The translations under genes were made by a program, and so were the position numbers. A stretch of 64,000 bases of DNA from Flavipsychrobacter sp. (GTDB taxonomy: Bacteria; Bacteroidota; Bacteroidia; Chitinophagales; Chitinophagaceae), in the NCBI GenBank assembly GCA_024508935.1, contig JANINW010000019.1:213926-277925 (forward strand). The letters run 5' to 3'. The notes beneath the pieces were generated by a model. It was not told the origin of the DNA. It was given only the letters and a program-made list of their open reading frames with translations, and did not search any database. Each line of letters starts with the position of its first letter. Position 1 is the first letter of the stretch. This document shows positions 41,104-49,889 of the stretch, piece by piece.

Positions 41104-42135
41104 ATGCAAAAACTAAAAACATTCATTGCAAATGAAAATACACTGGTATTCTTCTTTTGCATGGCTGTAATGGCCGGGCCTGTACTGTCTACTATTTTCA
41201 GCTACGATATTTCGCAGTTCCCCGATTGCAAATCATATCTTGGCCTGGCCGAATGGAATTTTGACCAAAGCCCTGTACGGCGCTACCGTATCCTCATACC
41301 ATTTACTGCCCGTGTACTTAATGCTATGTTTGGCGGGGTATTTGCTAACCTGGCGCCTTCCTATTTTACCGGCAACTTTTCATTGCCGTTCAGCTTTTTC
41401 CTTATAAATATGGTACTCACCAGCTTGTATGGGCTGCTTATTTATAAATATTGTAAAAGCTACGGTACGGGTACTATTGCTGCACTGATGGGGTTGTTGG
41501 TAATGCTTACCAGCCGCTATACTATATACATAGCTGCGCTGCCGCTGACAGACAGCCTGTACTGTGTAACGGTGATGTTGGCTTTGCTGGGCGTAAAACA
41601 AAAAAATACAGGCATGCAATTGCTGGCTATTTTCCTGGGGCCATTCGCTAAAGAAGCTTTTATTTTTATTGTGCCCGTTATTTTCTTTTTCAGCCATGTA
41701 CAAAAGGGTAGGTTGCTGGCATATTTTATCCTGTCGGGCATTATTGTGTTCAGTTACCGTTATTTATACGACCGGTTTGCTGGCCCCGGTATAATAGACG
41801 GCTTTCGGGCCGACCTGATGCACTTGGGCAACCTGGGTAGGGCATTTCGCCTTTTCAGTTTTTACAATATATATAAGGTCTTGTCTGTAATAGGGCTATG
41901 GATACTATTGCCGGTAGCTGCAGTAGTGATAGTGCCTGGATATAAAAATGTGCTGAAAGCTACGCTGGATAAGGTGATAGTCGTATTTCTCGGGGCGGTG
42001 CTGGTGCAGATGCTTTTATCGGAATCTGTAGAGCGTATGTTCTACCAGGCAATGCCTGTATTAGTACTTATTGCATCAGTTTCTTTTGCTGCGTTAAGGA
42101 AACATTATGATTTGCGGAAAAATAAATTTATTTGA
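41104..42135 (+). CDS. Polytopic membrane protein inserted between tRNA cluster and tuf
   Basis: A 343-aa protein with about nine to ten membrane helices, a charged C-terminus (LRKHYDLRKNKFI), and motifs like FPDCKSYLGLAEW and SPVRRYRILIPF in the first periplasmic loop. That resembles GT-C-type or exopolysaccharide-related membrane proteins, but I cannot name a family. It separates tRNA-Thr(GGT) from tuf. The ATG at 41104 is preferred over an upstream one at 41074. It is unlikely to function in translation. Confidence 0.75.
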   Translation: MQKLKTFIANENTLVFFFCMAVMAGPVLSTIFSYDISQFPDCKSYLGLAEWNFDQSPVRRYRILIPFTARVLNAMFGGVFANLAPSYFTGNFSLPFSFFLINMVLTSLYGLLIYKYCKSYGTGTIAALMGLLVMLTSRYTIYIAALPLTDSLYCVTVMLALLGVKQKNTGMQLLAIFLGPFAKEAFIFIVPVIFFFSHVQKGRLLAYFILSGIIVFSYRYLYDRFAGPGIIDGFRADLMHLGNLGRAFRLFSFYNIYKVLSVIGLWILLPVAAVVIVPGYKNVLKATLDKVIVVFLGAVLVQMLLSESVERMFYQAMPVLVLIASVSFAALRKHYDLRKNKFI

Positions 42136-42148
42136 AAGGAAAATAACT

Positions 42149-42156
42149 TATATTTG
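42149..42156 (+). promoter_or_regulatory. -7 box of tuf
   Basis: TATATTTG followed by CA, 47 nt before the tuf start. A TTTG lies only 14 nt upstream (42131-42134), shorter than the usual spacer. It implies that tuf has its own promoter. Confidence 0.6.
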
Positions 42157-42203
42157 CACACTTTTTAAACAAAGCTTCTAAAAATTTTTAAAATAGAATA
42201 CAA

Positions 42204-43391
42204 ATGGCAAAAGAGACCTTTAATCGGGAAAAACCCCACGTAAACATTGGTACCATCGGCCACGTTGACCATGGTAAAACTACATTGACTGCTGCGATCA
42301 CATCTATCTTGTCTGCAAAAGGCCTGGCTGAAAAGAAAGGTTATGACGAAATCGATGGTGCTCCTGAAGAAAGGGAACGTGGTATCACAATCAATACAGC
42401 ACACGTAGAATATCAAACAGCTAACCGTCACTACGCACACGTAGACTGTCCGGGCCACGCTGACTATGTGAAAAACATGATCACTGGTGCTGCACAAATG
42501 GACGGCGCTATCCTGGTGGTTGCTGCTACCGATGGTCCGATGCCGCAAACTAAAGAGCACATCCTGCTGGCCCGCCAGGTAGGCGTTCCACGTATCGTTG
42601 TGTTCATGAACAAAGTAGACCTGGTTGATGATGCAGAGATCCTGGACCTGGTTGAAATGGAAATCCGTGAACTGCTGAGCAAATATGAATATGATGGTGA
42701 TAACACACCAATCATCAAAGGTTCTGCAACAGGTGCCCTGGCTGGCGAAGCTCAGTGGGTTGCTGCTGTTGACGAACTGATGGCTGCAGTTGATGATTAC
42801 ATTCCGCTGCCTCCACGTGCTATCGATCAGCCGTTCCTGATGTCTGTAGAAGACGTGTTCACTATCACTGGTCGTGGTACAGTTGCTACAGGTCGTATCG
42901 AACGCGGTATCATCAAAGTTGGTGAGAACGTTGAGATCGTTGGCTTCAACGACGCTCCTATGACTTCAACTTGTACAGGTGTTGAAATGTTCAAAAAACT
43001 GTTGGATCAAGGCCAGGCTGGTGATAACGCCGGTATCCTGCTCCGCGGTATTGAAAAGAAAGATATCCGTCGTGGTATGGTTATCTGCGCTCCTAAGAGC
43101 ATCACTCCGCACACTGAATTCAAAGGTGAAGTATACGTACTGAGCAAAGAAGAAGGTGGTCGTCACACTCCATTCTTCAACAAATATCGTCCTCAGTTCT
43201 ATTTCCGTACTACAGACGTAACTGGTGAGTGCGAACTGCCAGCTGGTGTAGAAATGGTAATGCCTGGTGATAACGTTAACCTGCACGTAAAACTGATCGC
43301 TCCAATCGCGATGGAAAAAGGTCTGAAATTCGCGATCCGCGAAGGTGGCCGTACAGTAGGTGCCGGTCAGGTTACCGAAATAATCAAATAA
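42204..43391 (+). CDS. tuf: Elongation factor Tu
   Basis: A 395-aa GTPase that delivers aminoacyl-tRNA to the ribosome. G1 GHVDHGKT (19-26), the switch region [15 protein letters not shown]3 [27 protein letters not shown]4 NKVD, and domains 2 and 3 complete up to the C-terminal [14 protein letters not shown]. Codon use is strongly biased (GCT, CGT, AAC, GGT), unlike its neighbours, as expected for a very highly expressed gene. It keeps the ancestral link to the upstream tRNA cluster. A terminator follows. Confidence 0.99.
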   Translation: MAKETFNREKPHVNIGTIGHVDHGKTTLTAAITSILSAKGLAEKKGYDEIDGAPEERERGITINTAHVEYQTANRHYAHVDCPGHADYVKNMITGAAQMDGAILVVAATDGPMPQTKEHILLARQVGVPRIVVFMNKVDLVDDAEILDLVEMEIRELLSKYEYDGDNTPIIKGSATGALAGEAQWVAAVDELMAAVDDYIPLPPRAIDQPFLMSVEDVFTITGRGTVATGRIERGIIKVGENVEIVGFNDAPMTSTCTGVEMFKKLLDQGQAGDNAGILLRGIEKKDIRRGMVICAPKSITPHTEFKGEVYVLSKEEGGRHTPFFNKYRPQFYFRTTDVTGECELPAGVEMVMPGDNVNLHVKLIAPIAMEKGLKFAIREGGRTVGAGQVTEIIK

Positions 43392-43427
43392 TACAACGCA
43401 GTTTTTAAACTGCCTGTTTATAAGCTT

Positions 43428-43458
43428 AGCAGCTCCGCAATCGCGGGGCTGCTTTGTT
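43428..43458 (+). terminator. Terminator of tuf
   Basis: An 11-bp stem AGCAGCTCCGC / GCGGGGCTGCT (one G-U pair) with an AATC loop, followed by TTGTTTT. Confidence 0.9.
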
Positions 43459-43483
43459 TTCAGGAAATGCAGATATTTGTTTC

Positions 43484-44563
43484 ATGAGCACAGCAACAAA
43501 GATTACTTATCTCAACACTGCGGCCTGCGGCCTTGTAAATGAAGCGACGCGACGCGCAGGTGTTTCATTATACGAGGGTTTTGAGCAGAACGGCAGCATG
43601 CATGCCGAACACTGGCGTTTCAACGAGCAGGATCGCATACGTCAACACCTGGCAGACTTCCTGGGTGCACCGGTAGCCAATGTTGCTTTCGTGCCCAATT
43701 TCAGCTGGGCGCTGAATGCTGTCGCACATGCACTAAAAGGAAAGAAGAACAGGGTAGCACTCTATAAAAACGATTATCCTTCCGTACCCGAGCCATTCAG
43801 GCTGCTGGGCTTTGATATTACCTGGATAGATACACCGGACGGGTTCAATGTAGACATTGAGCAGCTGGAAAATTGTATAAGGAACAGGTCTGTAGACATG
43901 GTGGTCATTAGCCAGGTGCAATGGACCTCGGGTTACAAACTGGATATTGCTATGATAGGCACTTTGTGCAAAGCGCATGGAGTATTGTTTATTGTAGATG
44001 CTACGCAAAGCCTTGGCGCTATGCCTGTTGACGTGAGCAGTTTCCCTGTAGATGTGCTCATCTCCAGCAATTATAAATGGATGAATGCAGGCTTTGGCAC
44101 GGGCGTTATGTACATGGCAGATAGTTTTATAGAGGAGTACCCGCCTGTTGTAATAGGTTTCAACAGTTATACCATGCGCGATGGCAAATGGGTATATGAA
44201 CCATCGGTACGCAACTACGAACCGGGGCATCCGAATATGTTCGGCCTCAATCTTATGGAAGCAGCTATACTGCAAAAAAATAAGTTAGGGCTGGCTGCCA
44301 TAGAACAGCATAATCACACACTTACAGCCTTGCTGCTGGAAGGATTGAAAGAACTGCCGCTAAGCCTGGTGGGTGGGTATGATATGCAAAACAGGTCGTC
44401 CATAGTGGTGCTGAAAGATGAAAACGGTCTCGGCGACTTGCTTAAGCAGCACGGGATCATCGTTACCAAAAGAAATGGTTTGCTGCGCATCAGCATACAT
44501 TTTTATAATACCCCGGCAGACATAAATAGTTTTATTGATTGTGTAAAGACAAAGTATCTTTAA
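43484..44563 (+). CDS. Class V aminotransferase-family PLP enzyme
   Basis: A 359-aa cytoplasmic PLP enzyme. It opens with TYLNTAACGLVNEATRRA; the PLP-binding DATQSLGAMPVDVSSFPVDVLISSNYKW contains the Asp and the Schiff-base Lys. The fold type I core is complete, but no Cys-loop typical of cysteine desulfurases near the end is obvious. It resembles the broad isopenicillin-epimerase/CsdB-like group; the substrate cannot be inferred. The ATG at 43484 is taken over one at 43454, which lies within the tuf terminator's tail. It is an insertion in the tuf-tRNA-Trp-secE order. Confidence 0.87.
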   Translation: MSTATKITYLNTAACGLVNEATRRAGVSLYEGFEQNGSMHAEHWRFNEQDRIRQHLADFLGAPVANVAFVPNFSWALNAVAHALKGKKNRVALYKNDYPSVPEPFRLLGFDITWIDTPDGFNVDIEQLENCIRNRSVDMVVISQVQWTSGYKLDIAMIGTLCKAHGVLFIVDATQSLGAMPVDVSSFPVDVLISSNYKWMNAGFGTGVMYMADSFIEEYPPVVIGFNSYTMRDGKWVYEPSVRNYEPGHPNMFGLNLMEAAILQKNKLGLAAIEQHNHTLTALLLEGLKELPLSLVGGYDMQNRSSIVVLKDENGLGDLLKQHGIIVTKRNGLLRISIHFYNTPADINSFIDCVKTKYL

Positions 44564-44583
44564 AGGAGAAAAAATCGTTCTGT

Positions 44584-45081
44584 ATGCATAAGATCTATCT
44601 TTTATTATTGGTTTGCCTGTTATCCGCCACAGCTAAGGCGCAGGCCCCTGTCGATGAGAATAACAAGCTGGCGCGCTATATAGATACTCTCTATAAAATG
44701 GGTACTGCCTGGGGCAATAAGCTGGGTACCCTGTCTAACAGCACCAAGGCATATAAAGAACTGACTGAACCCCGCCAACAACTGGAGGATTATATCAACC
44801 GGGCTATCGCTACGTTAAGAAGCAGGGAAGAGGTTTCGGGCTCGGGTCCGCTGAAGGAATCGATAATCAGTTTTCTGGTATACGAAAAAGAGCTGGTTGC
44901 CAATAATTTCGTGATGTTTGAAAAGTTTGACGCCACTACTAAAGATGAAGAAGTAAATGCTGCTATGGACAAGCTGCGTACCGCATCGGGACTGGAGGAA
45001 AAGAAGCTGCGGGAGGTACAAACCGAGCAGGTAGCCTATGCTAAAAAGAATGGGTTTAATATAGAACAGTCGAAGAAATAG
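44584..45081 (+). CDS. Secreted helical protein of unknown function
   Basis: A 165-aa exported protein. Signal peptide (residues 1-20, ending TAKAQ); the mature part is almost all helical (ARYIDTLYKMGTAWGNKLGTL ... LEDYINRAIATLRSREEV). It resembles the small LIC11966-type surface protein family, though I am not certain of that. It lies 20 nt after the aminotransferase, so the two probably share a transcript, and it precedes the tRNA-Trp promoter. Confidence 0.75.
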   Translation: MHKIYLLLLVCLLSATAKAQAPVDENNKLARYIDTLYKMGTAWGNKLGTLSNSTKAYKELTEPRQQLEDYINRAIATLRSREEVSGSGPLKESIISFLVYEKELVANNFVMFEKFDATTKDEEVNAAMDKLRTASGLEEKKLREVQTEQVAYAKKNGFNIEQSKK

Positions 45082-45117
45082 GGTTTAAAAAAACGCATTT
45101 TTCAAAAAGAATTTCCT

Positions 45118-45155
45118 TACTTTTGCAGTCGCCCCTGATGAGGGGGCTTTTTTTT
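45118..45155 (+). promoter_or_regulatory. tRNA-Trp-secE-nusG promoter -7 box and leader hairpin
   Basis: TACTTTTG (45118-45125) followed by CA. Just past the expected transcription start is a hairpin (GCCCC...GGGGC, 45131-45147) followed by eight T, directly before the tRNA 5' end at 45156. It has the form of an intrinsic terminator. No TTTG at the ideal distance. Confidence 0.6.
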
Positions 45156-45226
45156 ACGGGAATAGTTCAACGGTAGAATAGAGGTCTCCAAAACCTTTGA
45201 TCGTGGTTCGAATCCGCGTTCCCGTG
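45156..45226 (+). tRNA. tRNA-Trp (anticodon CCA)
   Basis: A 71-nt cloverleaf. Acceptor ACGGGAA / TTCCCGT, discriminator G; anticodon loop CTCCAAA; T-arm GTGGTTCGAATCC. It stands before secE-nusG, as is common in bacteria. Confidence 0.95.
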
Positions 45227-45235
45227 CACTCCCAG

Positions 45236-45302
45236 GCCCCCTAAAGGGGGTTTGGTAATAGAAAAACTAATTTTTAACCTAATAAATGGCCCCTTTAGGG
45301 GT
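45236..45302. repeat. Two related GC palindromes before secE
   Basis: CCCCC-TAAA-GGGGG (45237-45250) and CCCC-TTTA-GGGG (45290-45301), each followed by GTTTGG, lie between tRNA-Trp and secE. The second ends 12 nt before the secE start and could mask it in the RNA. They may be a tRNA 3'-processing signal and a translation control element. Confidence 0.55.
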
Positions 45303-45312
45303 TTGGGGTTTT

Positions 45313-45510
45313 ATGAGCAAATTCGGGAGCTATATACAAGAAGCCTACGACGAGCTGGTGCACAAGGTAACCTGGCCTACATGGGACGAGTTGCAGCAAA
45401 CAACCGTTATCGTAATAGTAGCGCTTATCATCACTACCCTGGTGATATTCGGTATGGACTTCGTTGCAGAGCGTGTACTTACGCTGCTGTATAACATATT
45501 GGGCAAGTAA
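45313..45510 (+). CDS. secE: Preprotein translocase subunit SecE
   Basis: A 65-aa single-span membrane protein of the Sec translocon. An amphipathic N-terminal helix (SYIQEAYDELVHKVTWPTWDELQQTT) with the conserved KVTWPTW motif is followed by the membrane helix. Start at ATG 45313; an upstream in-frame ATG at 45286 would run through the second palindrome. nusG begins 15 nt after the stop. Confidence 0.97.
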   Translation: MSKFGSYIQEAYDELVHKVTWPTWDELQQTTVIVIVALIITTLVIFGMDFVAERVLTLLYNILGK

Positions 45511-45525
45511 ATATCTTAATTGAAA

Positions 45526-46089
45526 ATGAGCGAGGTTACTACAACACCTGAAACCAAATGGTATGTATTGCGCGTAATCAGCGGCAAAGAGAAAAAAGCC
45601 AAAGAATACGTAGATAAAGAGGTGAAGATAAATGGTTGGAGCAATTTTATCCATCAGGTATTATGCCCTGTAGAAAAAGTATTCAAAGTACAGGCAGGTA
45701 AGAAAGTACTGCGCGAAAAAATACTGTATCCCGGTTACCTGATGCTGGAAGCAACAGAAGGTAAGCTGAATGATGATATGATACACACTATCAAAAATGT
45801 ATCAGGTGTTATTCACTTCTTGGGTAAAGACCATCCTACTGCCCTGCGTAAATCTGAAGTGAACAAGATGTTCGGTAAAATGGACGAAGTAAGTGAGCAG
45901 GGTATAGGCTATGCAGAACCATACATCGTTGGCGAAACGGTGAAGATCATAGACGGACCATTCAACGACTTCAACGGTACAGTAGAAGAAGTAAACGAAG
46001 AAAAGAAGAAACTGAAAGTAGTAGTAAAGATCTTCGGACGTGCTACACCGGTAGAACTGAACTATATGCAGGTAGAAAAAATTGCTTAA
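45526..46089 (+). CDS. nusG: Transcription termination/antitermination factor NusG
   Basis: A 187-aa factor that binds RNA polymerase and couples it to ribosomes or Rho. NGN domain ([19 protein letters not shown] ... [20 protein letters not shown]) and C-terminal KOW domain ([45 protein letters not shown]). It is not followed by rplK, but by a terminator and a reversed gene, so the usual secE-nusG-rplKAJL-rpoBC string is broken here. Confidence 0.97.
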   Translation: MSEVTTTPETKWYVLRVISGKEKKAKEYVDKEVKINGWSNFIHQVLCPVEKVFKVQAGKKVLREKILYPGYLMLEATEGKLNDDMIHTIKNVSGVIHFLGKDHPTALRKSEVNKMFGKMDEVSEQGIGYAEPYIVGETVKIIDGPFNDFNGTVEEVNEEKKKLKVVVKIFGRATPVELNYMQVEKIA

Positions 46090-46108
46090 CCTGCATTTAC
46101 CAATATTG

Positions 46109-46137
46109 AAAAGCACCACTCCTGTGGTGCTTTTTTT
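46109..46137 (+). terminator. Terminator of secE-nusG
   Basis: Stem AAAAGCACCAC / GTGGTGCTTTT with a TCCT loop and seven T in a row. Confidence 0.95.
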
Positions 46138-46160
46138 ATGCCTTTATTGTACTGCGCAAA

Positions 46161-46193
46161 TAAAAAAGGAAAAGGCTGCAAAAGCCTTTTCCT
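46161..46193 (-). terminator. Terminator of the sigma factor operon
   Basis: An 11-bp stem AGGAAAAGGCT / AGCCTTTTCCT with a 5-nt loop. The minus-strand continuation is TTTTTTA. It lies about 100 nt after the 950-aa protein's stop codon. Confidence 0.75.
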
Positions 46194-46291
46194 GTAGTAT
46201 GGAAAAACCAACACCGCCTGTCATTGTAGCTATATTCCAGGCGCTTCCGTATTAATTGACGTATGAATGAATCAAAATGTTAGGCGCGGGC

Positions 46292-49144
46292 TTAGTAAAG
46301 CCTGTAACCAAGCGTTACGCGTACATAGGGCTGCGTGTATATACTGCGCACCTTGTCGTTAGGTATATAAGCAGGGTTGGTAAGCATTTGCTGTACCAGT
46401 ATATCAAACAGGATGCGCTGGTTATAGGCATAGGTAAAGCCCAGCATATAACCTATTTTCAATGGATCGGTAGCAGGGTTCTTAAATGCATCTGCATTAT
46501 AGGTGCTATACGCATTTCCCTGGTACTGGAACAGCGAGGCTGCCGATGGCAAAGACGGATAAGGTGCTGATGTATCTGTAGTAGGGAAATCTACATTGGC
46601 TTTGCGGGTAAAGCTTTTGAATTCTTTCCTGTCTTCTGTTATCTGTACCGTTTTACTGAAGTTGAAATACACGCCACCGTATACCTTGAACATGTCGGTA
46701 AACTTATACTGCAGCAGTACAGGCAGCTCCAGCGAATAGTATTTAGTACCGGTCACTTTGTGCCCTATGGAAATAGAATCGTGTGTTTGGGTATAAGTAT
46801 AATGCCTGGTTATGGTAGGCGGGTTAAATGTATCTCCCGGCGTAACAACGTGGTTTGAATCCAGAGAGGTACCGGTGATATTATAATAGGTCTTAGCATC
46901 TTCTATCGATATATCCTTTAACTGGGAATATTTGATAGCAGGTTGCAGCATCACAGAAACCTTTGGCGTGATATTGTATTGCAGGTACGGAGAGGCTACA
47001 TAGCTTTTAATAGCGTTTGCCTGGAAGGCCAGTTCATAGCCTGCTTTTATACCCGCTTCAAAAGGCTGGTTGCCTTTTTTCTTCCTGCTTTTCTTTTTCT
47101 TTTCTTCCGGGCCACCGCCACCACCGCCTCCGCCACCTTTCCCGGCTTTGTTATCGGCAGTTTTTGTATCATCTGCCCCCGCGTCATCTGTTGCATCGTT
47201 ACCAGTGGCACCGGTATGTTCATCCATTTTGATGCCGCCTTTTTCACGGGGATCATCAGCTGTAAACCCTTTTTGGTAAGCTATTGCCGGTTTTTCAGGT
47301 TCTGTGCGGTTCTCCTCTTTTTTGGCAGCCGTATTGCGATTGGCTTTATTGCTGTTGCTGCCAAATGAATAGGTAGTATTGTCATCGGTAGTGCTGCTGT
47401 TACCTGCAGTAGTACCGGCATCTTCATTTTGCCGCCCGGTTTTTTTAGCTGAGGATGTTTTTGCTGTTGAGCGGGTATTACCATTGCTATTTATACGGGC
47501 TGCATTTGCTTTGGCAGCAGTTTTTCCGGCAGATGCAACGTTGGCTGCCTGGCCGGTTTTTGCCGCAGTTTTAGATGTTTTGCTGCCGGTGCCGTATGTA
47601 CGGTTGCCGGTGTTATTTGATGCAGCCGCTGTACTATTGTCCGGCGCCAGGGCATTATCGGCTGGCTGTGCTGCCTGGCGGTTAGTTTGTGCTGTATTGT
47701 TTTTAGCAGCCGAACGGCTTGTTTTAGCAGGCCGGTTAGCTGCTTGTTTTTTTGTAGTACCGGCTGCCGGTGTTACAGTTGATGCTGTATTATCTCCTGC
47801 CGTTTTCTGTGTTGCTGCGTTCGTATTATCTGGTTCAGTGCGGGTGGTTGCTGCAGTATTCGCTTTACTGTTTTGCTGAGCTATTGTATGGCTGTTCTTT
47901 TTTGCGGTGCTTTTAGCAGTATGTGCTGTTGCAGCAGCAGGGGTAGCCTGTGCGTTATTGGTTGTATTGTTGTCGGCATTTTCACTTGTATTGCCCGCGG
48001 TGCCGGCTGTTGATGTTTTATTACCGGTGTTTGAAAGGCTATTGCGTGAAATACCGGGCTTACTTGTTTTTGCAGTTGCCGCTGCAGTCGATACAATATT
48101 GTTTACACGGGCACTATTGCGGTTGCTGCGTGTAGCTTTCTTTGCTGTTGTGTTGGCTGTGGTTGATTGTACTGCTGCTGTATTGTTTGTTCCGACTTCC
48201 TGGCTTTGGGTATTGCTTTCTTTATTGGCAGTTTTAGTTGTTGTCTTTGTACTGCGGTTTTGTTTTGATGGGTTAGCGGCAGAGGCACTGCTCTTATCTC
48301 CGGAAGCTATATCGTCTGTGGTGGTGGTATTACCGGCAGTTGCTGTAATACCTTTTTGTGTAGTGTTTTTAGCTGCAAGCTTACTGTTCGTGGTTGTAGT
48401 ACCGGCTAAGGTTTCATCCTGGTTATTTCCGGTAGCGGCAGTAGCATTATTATTCCCACGGCTGTTTTTTGCTTTAGCGGCGCCTGAAGTTGTTTTTGTT
48501 GTAGTGTTTGCAGCACTTATTGTACTGCTTGTTGCCGCAGTATTGCCTGCTGTATTGTTTTTGTGACTGTCTGTATTGCCGGTTGATGCGGCACTGGTTG
48601 CTTTACCTTTTGATGTAGGTGTATTATTATCAACTGCATCATCGCTTTGCAATTTGGCAGGTGTACCGGCTGTTTTCTTATTAGCTGCAGCATGTGTGGC
48701 TGCAGCCGGCGCAGTCAATTTATTATTGTCACTTATTCTTCCTGTTTCGTTTTCGGCGGCTTCATCTGTCGCTGCATCGCCACCGGAAAGGGCAGCAGGT
48801 GCAGCAGCCAGGTCGGTATCATCCATTGGGCCAGGTGCCGGCGGCAGAGTGGTTGATGTACCACTGTTACCAGTGGAAGTAGTATGCGTAGCTGGTACAG
48901 CTTCTTCAGTCTTTTTTGTGCCCGATTCAGATGCCATATTCTTAGCCACAAGGAATATCACCAGTGCGGCTACAATGAAAGCAACAACATACCACAGCCA
49001 TGTATAAGATGGTTTTGCAACCACCCCTGTATGGCCGTCCAATCTATTCTCAAGGTCGCCCCATGCGGCAGCCGGTGGCGGCGGCGCGTAGTGGGCTAGC
49101 TCCTCGCGGAAAAGATCATCAATATGTTTTTTGTTTTCTTCCAT
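46292..49144 (-). CDS. Trans-envelope anti-sigma-like protein with outer-membrane barrel domain
   Basis: A 950-aa protein. Residues 1-40 form a short cytoplasmic segment with HIDDLFREELAHY and a W-x-x-L-E motif of the kind seen in Bacteroidota proteins encoded after ECF sigma genes. One inner-membrane helix follows at about 48-67. Residues ~70-690 are a low-complexity Thr/Ala/Asn/Lys-rich linker with a G9 run (670-678) and a basic KKKKSRKKKG patch. Residues 695-950 form a beta-rich domain with outer-membrane-barrel features (alternating FEAGIKAGYELAF, PYLQYNITPKVSVMLQP, and a C-terminal aromatic strand ending LGYRLY). It lies 13 nt after the sigma gene, and is likely its partner. The linker is in frame with no stop over 1.8 kb. 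Confidence 0.75.
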   Translation of the reverse strand: MEENKKHIDDLFREELAHYAPPPPAAAWGDLENRLDGHTGVVAKPSYTWLWYVVAFIVAALVIFLVAKNMASESGTKKTEEAVPATHTTSTGNSGTSTTLPPAPGPMDDTDLAAAPAALSGGDAATDEAAENETGRISDNNKLTAPAAATHAAANKKTAGTPAKLQSDDAVDNNTPTSKGKATSAASTGNTDSHKNNTAGNTAATSSTISAANTTTKTTSGAAKAKNSRGNNNATAATGNNQDETLAGTTTTNSKLAAKNTTQKGITATAGNTTTTDDIASGDKSSASAANPSKQNRSTKTTTKTANKESNTQSQEVGTNNTAAVQSTTANTTAKKATRSNRNSARVNNIVSTAAATAKTSKPGISRNSLSNTGNKTSTAGTAGNTSENADNNTTNNAQATPAAATAHTAKSTAKKNSHTIAQQNSKANTAATTRTEPDNTNAATQKTAGDNTASTVTPAAGTTKKQAANRPAKTSRSAAKNNTAQTNRQAAQPADNALAPDNSTAAASNNTGNRTYGTGSKTSKTAAKTGQAANVASAGKTAAKANAARINSNGNTRSTAKTSSAKKTGRQNEDAGTTAGNSSTTDDNTTYSFGSNSNKANRNTAAKKEENRTEPEKPAIAYQKGFTADDPREKGGIKMDEHTGATGNDATDDAGADDTKTADNKAGKGGGGGGGGGPEEKKKKSRKKKGNQPFEAGIKAGYELAFQANAIKSYVASPYLQYNITPKVSVMLQPAIKYSQLKDISIEDAKTYYNITGTSLDSNHVVTPGDTFNPPTITRHYTYTQTHDSISIGHKVTGTKYYSLELPVLLQYKFTDMFKVYGGVYFNFSKTVQITEDRKEFKSFTRKANVDFPTTDTSAPYPSLPSAASLFQYQGNAYSTYNADAFKNPATDPLKIGYMLGFTYAYNQRILFDILVQQMLTNPAYIPNDKVRSIYTQPYVRVTLGYRLY

Positions 49145-49157
49145 TTCTTTTTTGCTG

Positions 49158-49739
49158 CTACATCATTTTATTAATTTTTTCTTTCAGTCTTCTGCGTGCA
49201 TCGTTCAGGTACCACCTGCTGTTATTTTCCGTTATGCCCAAATGGTCTCCTATCTCTTTATGCGAGTAACTTTCAAATACATTCAGGTTAAATACTGCTT
49301 TTTGTGTATCTGGTAATTCATGTATCAAAAGCAATAATTCCTTGTAAGAAAGCTTACTTACCAGGTTTTCACTAACATAGGGGTCCACATTGTCAATATT
49401 ATGCTGTACCGCTTGCTCGTGCCTGATATTCTGCCGTATGTAGTCGGTAATGACATTTACAGCTATCTTCCTTATCCATCCCTCAAAAGCCCCCGTAAAT
49501 GCGTAGGTGTGTAGTTTGGTGAATACCTTAAAGAAGGTATCATTGAGTATTTCCTGCGCCTTACGGTCATCGTACACATATCTTTTTATAATGCCGTATG
49601 CAGCGGGTGCATAGGTATCATATAATTTTTTTTGAGCAGCCCTGTTGCCGGAAGCGCATAGTGATATAAGGTCAGAGAGTGCCTCATGACCGCGTGTGTT
49701 CTTATCATTTTGACCCGGTATGTTGTGCTGTTGAGTCAA
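49158..49739 (-). CDS. ECF-type RNA polymerase sigma factor
   Basis: A 193-aa group 4 sigma factor. Region 2 (AAQKKLYDTYAPAAYGIIKRYVYDDRKAQEILNDTFFKVFTKL) and region 4 (LPDTQKAVFNLNVFESYSHKEIGDHLGITENNSRWYLNDARRRLKEKI) are complete. It presumably directs transcription of a small regulon under control of the anti-sigma-like protein encoded next. The start appears to be a TTG at 49739. No clear promoter is visible in the 150 bp upstream. Confidence 0.93.
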   Translation of the reverse strand: MTQQHNIPGQNDKNTRGHEALSDLISLCASGNRAAQKKLYDTYAPAAYGIIKRYVYDDRKAQEILNDTFFKVFTKLHTYAFTGAFEGWIRKIAVNVITDYIRQNIRHEQAVQHNIDNVDPYVSENLVSKLSYKELLLLIHELPDTQKAVFNLNVFESYSHKEIGDHLGITENNSRWYLNDARRRLKEKINKMM

Positions 49740-49889
49740 AGTGCTACATAGAGATTAACTGTAAGGTTATAATTATGACGGCAGGAAGGATAAGAATGTT
49801 AGTATCAAGAAGATATATTTTTCCTGTATATGCGTAGGCGGGCATGGTGTACTGGGTAATTGTGACGGTTGGTATGCTAAGATATACTT

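Noticed and set aside
47379..48566. Long open frames on the plus strand opposite the low-complexity linker
   Set aside because: They are mirror frames of the Ala/Thr/Asn-rich tract (Val/Leu/Ala-rich antisense), start inside the real gene and have no recognisable domain.
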